Translations under genes and position numbers: made by a program | Shown here: positions 17,220-26,413 of the stretch, piece by piece | How the letters are laid out: the number at the start of each line of letters is the position of its first letter | Numbering within the stretch: position 1 is the first letter of the stretch | The notes under the pieces: model-generated | What the model saw: only the letters and a program-made list of their open reading frames with translations | What the model was told of the DNA's origin: nothing | Databases searched by the model: none | Assembly (NCBI RefSeq): GCF_014650815.1 | Contig: NZ_BMVR01000025.1 | Location: 1 to 64,000 of the forward strand | Direction: 5' to 3' | Source of the DNA: Streptomyces flavofungini | Lineage (GTDB): Bacteria; Actinomycetota; Actinomycetes; Streptomycetales; Streptomycetaceae | DNA: 64,000 nucleotides

Positions 17220-17714
17220 GTGGCCGACAACGCGCGGGCGAAGAGGCTGGCGGACCTCATCCGAGAGGTGGTGGCCCAGAAGCTGCAGCGCGGGATCAAG
17301 GACCCGCGGCTCGGCTCGCATGTCACCATCACGGACACCCGGGTCACGGGTGACCTGCGGGAGGCGACCGTCTTCTACACGGTCTACGGGGACGACGAGG
17401 AGCGCGCGGCCGCGGCCGCGGGCCTGGAGAGCGCCAAGGGTGTCCTCCGCTCCGAGGTCGGCCGGGCGGCGGGCGTGAAGTTCACGCCGACGCTGGCCTT
17501 CGTGGCCGATGCCCTGCCGGACAACGCCCGGGCCATCGAGGACCTCCTCGACCGGGCGCGCGCCTCGGACGAGAAGGTCCGTGAGGCCTCCGCGGGCGCC
17601 GAGTTCGCGGGCGGCGCGGACCCGTACCGCAAGCCGGAGACCGACGACGAGGAAGCCGAGGCCGCCGAGGCCGCGGACGGCACCGCCGCCGACAAGGACG
17701 GCGACGCCTCGTAA
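17220..17714 (+). CDS. rbfA: 30S ribosome-binding factor RbfA
   Basis: 164 residues; needed for late 16S rRNA/30S maturation and cold growth. The KH-like core is clear: ARAKRLADLIREVVAQKLQRGIKDPRL, VTITDTRVTGDLREATVFYTVYG, and TPTLAFVADALPDNARAIEDLLDRA. An acidic C-terminal tail (DDEEAEAAEAADG) extends beyond the core. GTG start preceded by GGAGA at short spacing. Its TAA overlaps the truB ATG by one base (TAATG). Confidence 0.97.
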   Translation: MADNARAKRLADLIREVVAQKLQRGIKDPRLGSHVTITDTRVTGDLREATVFYTVYGDDEERAAAAAGLESAKGVLRSEVGRAAGVKFTPTLAFVADALPDNARAIEDLLDRARASDEKVREASAGAEFAGGADPYRKPETDDEEAEAAEAADGTAADKDGDAS

Positions 17715-18619
17715 TGACCAAGCGCAGCACCACGCCGGACGGCCTTGTCATCGTCGACAAGCCGTCCGGCTTCACTTCGCACGACGTGGTCGCCAAGATG
17801 CGGGGCATCGCGAAGACCCGCCGCGTCGGGCACGCCGGCACCCTCGACCCGATGGCGACGGGCGTCCTCGTGCTCGGCGTCGAGCGCGCCACGAAGCTGC
17901 TCGGCCACCTGGCGCTCACCGAGAAGGAGTATCTCGGCACGATCCGTCTCGGCCAGTCCACCGTCACGGACGACGCGGAGGGCGAGATCACCTCGGCCGC
18001 GGACGCCTCCGGCGTCAAGCGCGACGCCGTCGACGCGGGCATCGCCAAGCTGTCCGGCGCCATCATGCAGGTGCCGTCGAAGGTCAGCGCCATCAAGATC
18101 GACGGCAAGCGGTCGTACGCGCGCGCCCGCCAGGGCGAGGACTTCGAGATCCCGGCCCGGCCGGTCACGGTCTCCTCCTTCCAGGTGTACGACATCCGGG
18201 ACGCGGTCGCCGAGGACGGCACCCCCGTCCTCGACCTGGTCGTGTCCGTGGTCTGCTCCTCCGGTACGTACATCCGTGCCCTCGCCCGCGACCTGGGCGC
18301 CGACCTGGGCGTAGGCGGCCACCTCACGGCGCTGCGCCGCACCCGCGTCGGGCCGTACAAGCTGGACTCGGCCAAGACCCTCGACCAGCTCCAGGAGGAG
18401 CTGACGGTGATGCCGGTCGCCGACGCGGCCACGGCGGCGTTCCCCCGCTGGGACGTCGACGAGAAGCGGGCGCGGCTGCTCGCCAACGGCGTGCGGATCG
18501 ACATGCCGGACGAGTACACGGGCGCCGGGCCGGTCGCGGTCTTCGGGCCTGAAGGGCGCTTTCTGGTGCTCGCGGAGGAGTCGAAGGGCAAGGCGAAGAG
18601 CCTCGCCGTCTTCTCCTGA
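17714..18619 (+). CDS. truB: tRNA pseudouridine(55) synthase TruB
   Basis: 301 residues; makes pseudouridine 55 in the T-loop of tRNAs. GHAGTLDPMATGVLVLG holds the catalytic aspartate; KEYLGTIRLGQST and VCSSGTYIRALARDLGADLG are the other family motifs. A C-terminal PUA-like region follows (ARLLANGVRIDMP). Start ATG overlaps the rbfA stop, so expression is coupled. Confidence 0.98.
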   Translation: MTKRSTTPDGLVIVDKPSGFTSHDVVAKMRGIAKTRRVGHAGTLDPMATGVLVLGVERATKLLGHLALTEKEYLGTIRLGQSTVTDDAEGEITSAADASGVKRDAVDAGIAKLSGAIMQVPSKVSAIKIDGKRSYARARQGEDFEIPARPVTVSSFQVYDIRDAVAEDGTPVLDLVVSVVCSSGTYIRALARDLGADLGVGGHLTALRRTRVGPYKLDSAKTLDQLQEELTVMPVADAATAAFPRWDVDEKRARLLANGVRIDMPDEYTGAGPVAVFGPEGRFLVLAEESKGKAKSLAVFS

Positions 18620-18746
18620 GGCGGCGGTGGGCGTGGCCGCGGGGCTGCGCCGACGCGCCTGACGCGGCGGTGGGCATCCCCCGCCGACGGCCCTGACCGG
18701 CGCTCAGTTCGCTTGCTTGCCGCCGGAGTTGGCGCCCGTACAGCTC

Positions 18747-18795
18747 GGGACTCTGTCGTGGAGCGACGGACGGTGGTCCGCCGCTCCACAGTCCC
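18747..18795. terminator. long compound hairpin downstream of truB
   Basis: Outer arm GGGACT (18747-18752) with AGTCCC (18790-18795); middle stem GTGGAGCG (18758-18765) with CGCTCCAC (18782-18789); inner GGAC/GTCC. It is the only strong structure in the 18620-18960 gap and probably ends the ylxP-rbfA-truB transcript. Confidence 0.6.
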
Positions 18796-18960
18796 CCCCA
18801 CCAGAAGGTGTATCCACGCCCACCCGCCGATTCACTCCTACGGGCAGGCGCTCGGAGTGAACCGAGGGAGCGGAAGGGGGCGCGTTCGGCTCGCGTTCTG
18901 TCCGGCTGATCATCTCCGACCTACGGTCGAAGGTACGGGGTGCGGCTGGGAGGTTCGAGC

Positions 18961-21900
18961 ATGGCGGGACGGGGCCCGCGGGCCCGGGGCGGCGGGGACC
19001 GGGGCCGGAGCGAGTGGGCGGTGGGGCGCGACGCGTGGCGCGAGCCCGAGGGGTCCCTGGTGCGGATCTGCGACCTGGCCGGGCGCCCGCGCGGCCACGG
19101 CTTCGCCGCCGACGAGCACGGCACCGTCATCACCAGCCACGAGGCGGTCGACGGCCTCGCCCGGATAGTCCTGCACGCGCCCGGCGAACGCACCTGCGTC
19201 GTGACCGCCGACGCCGTCACCGCGCTCCCCGGGAGCGACCTCGCCCTCGTCCGCACCGACGGCCTCGGCCTGCGCCCGCTGCCCGTCACCGCGCGCGACT
19301 CCGTCGAGGTCGGCTCGTACGTACGGATCGCCACCGGCGGCTGGCGGCAGGCCCGGGTCCTCGACTCGGCCGCCGTGACGTACACCGCGACGGACCGCTT
19401 CCACCTCCTCGACGCCGCCATGGAGTTGGCCATCGGCACCGACGGGGCCGACGCGCTGCGGCTCGGCGGCGGCGCCGCGGGCGGGCCCGTCGTCGACGCC
19501 GCGTCCGGCGCCGTGCTCGCCGTCCTGGCCACCGCACTGCAGGCTCCGCACCGGGCCGCCGGGTTCGCCGTGCCGCTGCGGACCGCGGCCGCCACCGACC
19601 CGGGCGGGCCGCTCGCCGCCCTGCTCGCGCGCAACGCGGCGACCGTGCCCGGCTTCGGCCGCGACCTGAACCTCGCGGGCGCGCTGCACCTCACGGCCAC
19701 GTCACTCGGCTCCGACGGCCCGCGCGACCCCGCCCCCGAGCCGGTCGAACAACCCTGTACGGAACGGGAGTTCGCCGCCTTCGCCACCGGTTCCGCGCGC
19801 GTGCTCGGCCTCGTCGGCGACCCCGGCACCGGCCGCACCACGGAACTCGCCGCCCTCGCCCGCCGCCGCGCCCGGGGTGCCGCACCCGCCCCCACCCTGT
19901 GGCTGCGCGGCGCCGACCTGCGGGACGCGGACACGTCCGTGGCCGACGCGGTGGCCCGCGCCCTGGAGCGGGCCGGGCGCATCCTCACCGCGTCCGACGG
20001 GGCCGTCGGCGGGGACGAGGGGCTCGGGGACATCTCCGCGGGCCGCGTGGCCCGGCTGGTAAGGGACGCCGGGCGCCCGCTGCTGCTGCTCCTCGACGGA
20101 CCCGAGGAGATGCCGCCCGTGCTCGCGCACCGCCTCGCCGGGTGGAGCGCGGGGACCGCCGGGTGGCTGCGGGACACGGGCACGCGGCTGGTGGTGGCGT
20201 GCCGTGCGGAGTACTGGGAGCAGGCCGGGGCGCACTTCCCTCCGGGACTGCTGCACGTCCCGGACAGCGACGCGCTGTCGTACCGCTCCCGGGCGTGGCT
20301 GCCCGACTGCGTACGCCTCGGCGACCTGCCGGAGCCGCAGGCGCGCACGGCCCGCGAGCGGTACGGCATCGCGGACGAGGCGCTCGCCGACGCCGACGCC
20401 GGCCACCCCCTGACCCTGCGTCTCCTCTCCGAAGTCACCGCGGCGCTGCCGGACACGGCCCCCTCGGGGCGCCCCGGCCGCGAGGAGGTGTTCGCCGCCC
20501 ACCTCGACCTTCTCTGCCTGCGCGTCGCCGTCCGCCTCGCCGCCGACAGCGGGCTCCGGGGCACGGCCGTGCGACGTCTCGCGGCGAAGGTGTCCGGCCA
20601 GCTCCATGAGGCGGCCCGCCGCTGCCTGGGCCCTGGCCAGGGCCAGCTGGACCGCGCCGCCTTCGAGACGGTGTTCCCGTGGGGGGCGCTCCCTGGCAAG
20701 GGCGCCGACGCCTGCACGGGCTGGGCGTCGGCCGTCCTCACCGAGGGGCTCCTCACCCCTGCCGGGTCCGGCTACCGCTTCGCCCACGAGGAGGTGGGCG
20801 ACTGGATCCAGGGGCTCCACCTGGACGTGGACGCGGCGTTGAGGTCACTGGTCCTCCGGTACGCGGAGGAGCGGGTGCGGGGCACTGCGCCGGTGGCCCG
20901 TTCCTTGCCGGTGCCGCGCCACCGGGCCGGTCCGGTGCTGCAGGCGCTGCTGGGGCTGGAGCGGCAGCGGGGGGTTGAGGAACTCGCCCGGAGACTGGGG
21001 GAGCTGGTGGGGGCGCTTGAGGTGCTTGGGGCGAGGGGGGAGACCGGGGAGGCGCTGGGGGCGGCGGAGGCTTGCGCGGCACGCGGGGCTGGCACGGAGG
21101 CTGCTGCGGCGCCGGGTGGGGCGGGGGCTTCCGGGGTGCGAGGGGCCGGTGGGGAAGTCGGGGTGACGGTGAGTGGCACGGGGGCTGCGTGGGTTGATGG
21201 GCAGGCGGGGGCGGGGGCGGAGGCGGGGGTGGTGGGCTGTGAGGTGGGGGCTGGGGGTGCTTCTGGGGCTCGTGGGGAGGGTGGCGTGACGGCGGGTGTT
21301 TCCGGGGGGCTCGGGGCTGCTGGGCAGGTCGGAGGGGTGTCGGGCGAGGGGGGTGCTGCTTGGGCTTGTGGGGAGGCTGCGGGGGCGGGAGGGGGCGTTG
21401 GCGGGGACGCCGAGGTCCCCGGCGTCCGTGAGGGTCCCGGTGCCCTCGGCGTCTGTGGGGTTCCCGAGGTCCCTGGTGTCCGCGAGGTTCCAGACGACCC
21501 CAGTGTTCGTAAGGTTTCACAGGCCCCCGGTGTCCGTGAGGTCCCCGCGGCCCCCGGCGGCGCGGCCGCGGCGGTGGGGCTTCCCCGGGGCGGCGTGGGG
21601 CGGGATTCGGAGGAGGACGAGGGGAACGCGTGGTGGTGGGCGCGGCATCTGGTGCGGGAGACGTTGCTGCGGGTGGGCGATGCGACTCCGTACGGCGGGG
21701 TGCTGCAGCGGCTCGCGGCCCAGCGGGAGTTCGGGCCGGACTTCTGGCTGGCGCTGCCCCTGTCGGAGGCGGCCAGGTTCGAGCTGCTGCGGGCCGTCGT
21801 GGTGCACGACGGCCCACCGGGCACCGGCCGCCGCTGCCTGGACGCCGTAGCGGAGCGCCTCGCCGCCGACCCCGCCGCCGTACAGCACCACCTGACCCGC

Positions 21901-23037
21901 TGGTTCGCCGACGAGCGCCCCCTGCGTGCCGCCCCCGAGGCGACCGTCGCCTCCGCCGCCCAGGCCCTGCTCCACACCCACCGGCACCGCGCCGTCGACG
22001 ACCTCACCGAGGCCCTGGTCGACTGCGCCCACCCCCGCGCCGACGAACTCCTCGGCGCCCTCGCCGAGGACGAGCCGTCCGCGCTCTGCCGCGCCGTCGA
22101 CCGCTGGGCCCACGACGCCCGCCCCGCCCGCCGTGTCGCCGCCGCCACCCATGCCCCGCGCGCCGCCCGGCACAGCACCGGCGAGGCCGACCGCCGCCTC
22201 CTGCGGTACGCGGCCCAGACGCTCCTCGACCGCCCCGGCGACGAGGCCCTGCACGGCGCCGCCCTCAGCCTCCTCGTCCGGGACCCGCACACCCGCGCCC
22301 GCCACCTCCCGCACGCCCTGCGTCGCTTCGCCACCGGCGACCCGACCCTGCCCGCGGGCGCCCTCGCCGCCGCCCTCGCCACCCACCCGGAGCCGGTCCT
22401 CGCCGCCTTCCGGGACCGCCTTCGCGCCCGCGACACCGGCACCGGCGAGGTCCTGCGCGGCCTGGCCGACGTACCCTCGCCCGCCCTCGCCCGGCGCGTG
22501 GCGGACCTCGTACGGGAGCAAGTGGAGCGGTGCCCGCGCGCCGCGGCGGACGCGGCGGCCTACGTGGACCTGCGCCTCGAACAGGGCCCCGAGGCGCGGG
22601 CCGAGCTGTTCCCGCTGGCCGTCGCCCTGCTGAAGGGGCGAGGCGTCGACATACGCATCGCCCTCGCCCCCGTGCTCGCCGCCCCCGGCACCCCGGTCTC
22701 GCGCCCCCTGCGCGCCGAACTGCTCGACCTCCTCCTCGCCGCCGAGCGCGAACCCGTCGTCTTCGAGGCCGTCCTGCGCGCCGTCGGCGGCCGGGGCGGC
22801 GGCGCCGAACGCGACCGCGAGCTGGTGCGCCGCACCGCCCTCCTCGCCGGGCGCACCCCGGAGGGCGCCACCGGCTTCGACCGCGCCCTGGTCGACCTGG
22901 CCCGGCGCGTCCCCGGCTTCGCCAACCGGCTGACGGGCTGGCTCACCGCCGCCCCGCAGGACTGGGCCGCGCTCGTCGGGCCGAGCGCCCGGCGCACCAT
23001 CGAGCACCTGTCCGGTGAGGTGGCCGTGTCGGCGTGA
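18961..23037 (+). CDS. trypsin-like domain fused to STAND/NACHT-like P-loop NTPase, large helical C-terminus
   Basis: 1358 residues. Residues about 45-235 have the layout of a trypsin-like protease: His60 in ITSHEAV and Asp93 in GSDLALVR. The serine position in the GxSGGP loop, however, is Ala173 (GAAGGPVVD), so proteolysis is unlikely. A P-loop NTPase follows: Walker A GDPGTGRTT (286-294) with Arg where Lys is usual, and Walker B LLLLLDGPEE (Asp379). The second half carries alpha-helical repeat-like sequence, interrupted by a Gly/Ala/Val-rich linker (about 687-883) with PGVREVP repeats. The architecture resembles actinobacterial protease-STAND signalling or defence proteins. ATG at 18961 chosen for GGGAGG 7 nt upstream. 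Cytoplasmic; partners unknown. Confidence 0.75.
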   Translation: MAGRGPRARGGGDRGRSEWAVGRDAWREPEGSLVRICDLAGRPRGHGFAADEHGTVITSHEAVDGLARIVLHAPGERTCVVTADAVTALPGSDLALVRTDGLGLRPLPVTARDSVEVGSYVRIATGGWRQARVLDSAAVTYTATDRFHLLDAAMELAIGTDGADALRLGGGAAGGPVVDAASGAVLAVLATALQAPHRAAGFAVPLRTAAATDPGGPLAALLARNAATVPGFGRDLNLAGALHLTATSLGSDGPRDPAPEPVEQPCTEREFAAFATGSARVLGLVGDPGTGRTTELAALARRRARGAAPAPTLWLRGADLRDADTSVADAVARALERAGRILTASDGAVGGDEGLGDISAGRVARLVRDAGRPLLLLLDGPEEMPPVLAHRLAGWSAGTAGWLRDTGTRLVVACRAEYWEQAGAHFPPGLLHVPDSDALSYRSRAWLPDCVRLGDLPEPQARTARERYGIADEALADADAGHPLTLRLLSEVTAALPDTAPSGRPGREEVFAAHLDLLCLRVAVRLAADSGLRGTAVRRLAAKVSGQLHEAARRCLGPGQGQLDRAAFETVFPWGALPGKGADACTGWASAVLTEGLLTPAGSGYRFAHEEVGDWIQGLHLDVDAALRSLVLRYAEERVRGTAPVARSLPVPRHRAGPVLQALLGLERQRGVEELARRLGELVGALEVLGARGETGEALGAAEACAARGAGTEAAAAPGGAGASGVRGAGGEVGVTVSGTGAAWVDGQAGAGAEAGVVGCEVGAGGASGARGEGGVTAGVSGGLGAAGQVGGVSGEGGAAWACGEAAGAGGGVGGDAEVPGVREGPGALGVCGVPEVPGVREVPDDPSVRKVSQAPGVREVPAAPGGAAAAVGLPRGGVGRDSEEDEGNAWWWARHLVRETLLRVGDATPYGGVLQRLAAQREFGPDFWLALPLSEAARFELLRAVVVHDGPPGTGRRCLDAVAERLAADPAAVQHHLTRWFADERPLRAAPEATVASAAQALLHTHRHRAVDDLTEALVDCAHPRADELLGALAEDEPSALCRAVDRWAHDARPARRVAAATHAPRAARHSTGEADRRLLRYAAQTLLDRPGDEALHGAALSLLVRDPHTRARHLPHALRRFATGDPTLPAGALAAALATHPEPVLAAFRDRLRARDTGTGEVLRGLADVPSPALARRVADLVREQVERCPRAAADAAAYVDLRLEQGPEARAELFPLAVALLKGRGVDIRIALAPVLAAPGTPVSRPLRAELLDLLLAAEREPVVFEAVLRAVGGRGGGAERDRELVRRTALLAGRTPEGATGFDRALVDLARRVPGFANRLTGWLTAAPQDWAALVGPSARRTIEHLSGEVAVSA

Positions 23038-23168
23038 GCTCCGCCACCCCGGCCGATGCGGGCGACAAACTGTCGGCATGGCAGTCTTAGACCTGCGCAA
23101 TCGGCAAGGGACCGTACAGACGTACGGGCGTACGGATACATACACGGGTTCGGCGAGGAGCGAAGACA

Positions 23169-24128
23169 GTGCAGCGCTGGCGTGGCTTGGAGGACATTCC
23201 CCAGGACTGGGGGCGCAGCGTCGTCACCATTGGTTCCTACGACGGCGTGCACCGCGGTCACCAGCTCATCATCGGCCGCGCGGTGGCCCGCGCCCGTGAC
23301 CTCGGCGTGCCCGCCGTGGTCGTCACCTTCGACCCGCACCCGAGCGAGGTCGTGCGCCCCGGCAGCCACCCGCCGCTGCTCGCCCCGCACCACCGGCGCG
23401 CCGAGCTGATGGCCGACCTGGGCGTGGACGCCGTCCTCATCCTCCCCTTCACCACCGAGTTCTCGAAGCTGTCGCCCGCCGAGTTCGTGGCGAAGGTCCT
23501 CGTCGACAAGCTGCACGCCAAGGCCGTCGTCGAGGGCCCCAACTTCCGCTTCGGGCACCGCGCGTCGGGCAACGTCGAGGTCCTCGCCGAGCTCGGCCGG
23601 ACGTACGACTACGAAGTCGAGGTCATCGACCTGTACGTGAGCGGCACGGCGGGCGGCGGCCAGCCCTTCTCGTCCACGCTCACCCGCCGCCTCATCGCCG
23701 AGGGCGACGTCGCGGGCGCCCACGAGATTCTGGGCCGTCCGCACCGCGTCGAGGGCGTCGTCGTCCGCGGCGCCCAGCGCGGCCGCGAACTGGGCTTCCC
23801 CACGGCCAACGTGGAGACCCTGCCGCACACCGCCATCCCCGCCGACGGCGTGTACGCCGGGTGGCTGCACGCCCAGGGCGAGGCGATGCCCGCGGCGATC
23901 TCCGTCGGCACCAACCCCACGTTCGACGGCACCGCGCGCACCGTCGAGGCCTACGCCATCGACCGCGTCGGCCTCGACCTGTACGGCCTGCACGTCGCCG
24001 TCGACTTCCTCGCCTACGTCCGCGGCATGGCGAAGTTCGACTCGATCGACGAGCTGCTGGTCGCGATGGCGGACGACGTGAAGCAGTCGCGGGCCCTCGT
24101 GGAGAAGTACGACCCCGCCGGGGGCTGA
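23169..24128 (+). CDS. ribF: bifunctional riboflavin kinase/FAD synthetase
   Basis: 319 residues; converts riboflavin to FMN and FMN to FAD. The N-terminal FMN adenylyltransferase has VVTIGSYDGVHRGHQ (HxGH nucleotidyltransferase motif) and VEGPNFRFGHRASGN. The C-terminal kinase has RGRELGFPTANVE (PTAN metal-binding motif) and AISVGTNPTFDGTARTVEAY. GTG start with GAGGAG upstream. It is separated by 131 nt from the NTPase gene and faces the peptide transporter. Confidence 0.97.
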   Translation: MQRWRGLEDIPQDWGRSVVTIGSYDGVHRGHQLIIGRAVARARDLGVPAVVVTFDPHPSEVVRPGSHPPLLAPHHRRAELMADLGVDAVLILPFTTEFSKLSPAEFVAKVLVDKLHAKAVVEGPNFRFGHRASGNVEVLAELGRTYDYEVEVIDLYVSGTAGGGQPFSSTLTRRLIAEGDVAGAHEILGRPHRVEGVVVRGAQRGRELGFPTANVETLPHTAIPADGVYAGWLHAQGEAMPAAISVGTNPTFDGTARTVEAYAIDRVGLDLYGLHVAVDFLAYVRGMAKFDSIDELLVAMADDVKQSRALVEKYDPAGG

Positions 24129-24144
24129 CGCGGATCGTCCTTCG

Positions 24145-24173
24145 GGCTCGTCCTCAAGCGCCGGACGGGCTGT
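24145..24173. repeat. REP-like element forming the 3' end of the ATPase gene
   Basis: Inverted copy of the core seen at 8515 and 16671. Read on the minus strand it supplies the last codons and the TGA of the oligopeptide ATPase gene. Confidence 0.7.
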
Positions 24174-25191
24174 TGGCGCCCGCCGACGCCCAGTGGCACG
24201 CGACCTGCGTCCCCCCGGCGCCGGACAGCACCGGCAGGTCCTTCGTGCGGCAGTCGCCCGCCACCCCGGCCCGCTCGGCCTCCCCGCCGGCAAGGATCTG
24301 GCAGCGCGCGTGGAACCGGCATCCGGCCGGCACCCGCGACGGATCCGGCGGCTCACCCGTGAGCACCACGGGTTCCCCCTCCGCCTCGGGGAGCACGGAC
24401 AGCAGAGCCTGGGTGTAGGGATGCTGAGGCGCCGTCAGGACGTCCTCGACGGCGCCGGTCTCCACGATCCGCCCCAGGTACATCACGGCCACCCGGTCGG
24501 CGATGTTCCAGGCCAGACCCAGGTCATGGGTCACCACGAGCGCGGACAGACCCAGGTCCTCCCGCAGCCGGAGCAGCAGCGCCAGGATCTCGCCGCGCAC
24601 GGACGCGTCCAGGGAGGCCACCGGCTCGTCCGCGACGATCAGTTCCGGCTCCAGGACCAGCGCGCCCGCGATGACGACGCGCTGGCGCTGGCCGCCGGAC
24701 AGCTCGTGCGGGTACCGCAGGAAGAACCGCTCCGGCGGCCGCAGCCCCGCCCGGGACAGCGCCGCGCCGACGGCCGCCCGCTCGTCGCCCCCGTACCCGT
24801 GGATGCGCAGCCCCTCGGCCACGGCCTCGTACACCGTGTGCCGGGGGTTGAGCGAGCCGCTGGGGTCCTGCAGGACGAGCTGGACGCGCTTGCGGTACGC
24901 CTTCAGGGCGCGGCCGCGGTAGCTCAGCGGCTTGCCGTCGAACGTGACCCCGCCGGACGTGGGCGGGACCAGCCCCAGCAGGGAGCGGGCGAGCGTGGTC
25001 TTGCCGCAGCCGGACTCGCCGACGAGCGCGACGATCTCGCCGCGCCGGATGTCGAGGTCCACGCCGTCCACCGCGCGCGCCGGGTCGGCGCCCCGGCGCC
25101 CGGGGAAGGCGATGCGCAGGTCGGAGGCGGTGAGGAGGGGCGCGGCACCCTCCGCACGCGCCGCCGGTTCGCGGGTCGTCTCGGTGGTCAT
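24154..25191 (-). CDS. oligopeptide/dipeptide ABC transporter ATPase (OppF/DppF type)
   Basis: 345 residues. Walker A VGESGCGKTTLARSLLG, signature LSGGQRQRVVIAGAL, Walker B ELIVADEPVASLD and H-loop VVTHDL are intact. The C-terminal oligopeptide-type extension PPDPSRVPAGCRFHARC contains the cysteines that in this family can bind an Fe-S cluster. The start at 25191 (GAGGAG 6 nt upstream) was preferred; an in-frame extension to 25365 encodes only Pro/Arg-rich sequence. The final residues NSPSGA and the stop come from an intergenic repeat. Last gene of the operon; partner of the next ATPase. Confidence 0.93.
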   Translation of the reverse strand: MTTETTREPAARAEGAAPLLTASDLRIAFPGRRGADPARAVDGVDLDIRRGEIVALVGESGCGKTTLARSLLGLVPPTSGGVTFDGKPLSYRGRALKAYRKRVQLVLQDPSGSLNPRHTVYEAVAEGLRIHGYGGDERAAVGAALSRAGLRPPERFFLRYPHELSGGQRQRVVIAGALVLEPELIVADEPVASLDASVRGEILALLLRLREDLGLSALVVTHDLGLAWNIADRVAVMYLGRIVETGAVEDVLTAPQHPYTQALLSVLPEAEGEPVVLTGEPPDPSRVPAGCRFHARCQILAGGEAERAGVAGDCRTKDLPVLSGAGGTQVACHWASAGANSPSGA

Positions 25192-25378
25192 GCGCTTCTC
25201 CTCGTGGCCGGGGGACCGGGTCGGCGGATCACGGTGTACGCCGGGTGGTGCGCGGCGCGGGCCGGGCGCGGGGCGGCGTACGCGGGGCACGTCTTGCGGC
25301 GCGGAGCCGTCCGCGTCGTCCGGGGCGTCCTGCGGCGCGAGGCCGTCCGGCGCGAACTGCGGCACGGAGCCGTGCCCG

Positions 25379-26413
25379 TCACGGCGCCCCCTCCACCCCA
25401 GGAGCCGACGGTTCCGGCACCCCCACGTGCACGCAGGCCGCCCGATGCACCGGCCCCGCCACCCGCAGCGTCTGGTCGTCCGTCGTGCAGGCGTCGATCG
25501 CCTCCGGGCAGCGCGGGTGGAACGTGCAGCCGGAGGGCAGCGCCGAGGGGTCCGGCGGGTCGCCGGGCAGGCCCCGGGGCGCGAACCGCGAGGACAGGTC
25601 CCCGATGCGTGGGAACGCCGCCGACAGGGCCTTGCCGTACGGGTGCCGCGCCCGCTCGTACACCTCCTGCGCCGGACCCTCCTCCACCACCCGCCCCGCG
25701 TACATCACCGCGAGCCGGTCGCAGGTGTCGGACAGGACCGCCAGGTCATGGCTGATCATGATCAGGCCCAGGTCCTGCTCGGCCACGAGCTGTTCGATGA
25801 GCCGCAGGATCTGCGCCTGGATCATGACGTCGAGCGCGGTCGTCGGCTCGTCGGCGATGATCAGGCGCGGGTCGCAGGCGAGGGCCATCGCGATCATCAC
25901 GCGCTGGCGCTGGCCGCCGGACAGCTCGTGCGGGTAGGCGTCCGCGCGGGCGCCCGGCAGGCCCACGTGTTCGAGCAGTTCGCGGGCCTTCTTCTTCGCG
26001 CCCGCCGGAGTCGCCTTCTTGTGCAGCAGGATGGGCTCGGCGATCTGGTCGCCGATGCGGTGCACCGCGTTCAGGGAGTGCATCGCCCCCTGGAACACGA
26101 CGGACGCGCCCGCCCAGCGGACCGCGCGCACCCGCCCCCACTTCATGGTGAGCACGTCCTCGCCGTCCAGCAGGACCTCGCCGGTCACCTTCGTCCCCGC
26201 GGGCAGCAGCCGCAGCAGCGCGAGCGCCAGCGTGGACTTGCCGCAGCCCGACTCCCCGGCGACGCCCAGCTTCTGCCCGGCGGCCACGGACAGGTCGACG
26301 CCGCGGACGGCGGCGGCCCCGGACGCGTACGTCACGGTCAGGTCCCGTACGTCGAGCAGGGGCCGCCCGGCGGCCGCGTCCGCCGTCGTGGTCTCGGTCG
26401 TCTCGATGGTCAA
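25379..26413 (-). CDS. oligopeptide/dipeptide ABC transporter ATPase (OppD/DppD type)
   Basis: 344 residues. Walker A VAGESGCGKSTLALALL, Q-loop VVFQGAMHSLNAVHRIGDQ, signature ELSGGQRQRVMIAMAL, Walker B RLIIADEPTTALD and ISHDL are present; the C-terminal PSGCTFHPRCPEAIDAC motif is typical. The likely start is TTG at 26413, overlapping the permease stop as TTGA with GGGAG upstream; no ATG/GTG fits before the domain. The 187-nt gap to the following ATPase gene shows no separate gene. Confidence 0.92.
   Translation of the reverse strand: MTIETTETTTADAAAGRPLLDVRDLTVTYASGAAAVRGVDLSVAAGQKLGVAGESGCGKSTLALALLRLLPAGTKVTGEVLLDGEDVLTMKWGRVRAVRWAGASVVFQGAMHSLNAVHRIGDQIAEPILLHKKATPAGAKKKARELLEHVGLPGARADAYPHELSGGQRQRVMIAMALACDPRLIIADEPTTALDVMIQAQILRLIEQLVAEQDLGLIMISHDLAVLSDTCDRLAVMYAGRVVEEGPAQEVYERARHPYGKALSAAFPRIGDLSSRFAPRGLPGDPPDPSALPSGCTFHPRCPEAIDACTTDDQTLRVAGPVHRAACVHVGVPEPSAPGVEGAP

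Noticed and set aside
23056..23168. Small ORF between the NTPase gene and ribF
   Set aside because: No ribosome binding site, overlaps the ribF leader and start, no recognisable family.
25192..25365. N-terminal extension of the OppF-type ATPase
   Set aside because: Pro/Arg/Asp-rich sequence not in the family; strong GAGGAG precedes the internal ATG at 25191.
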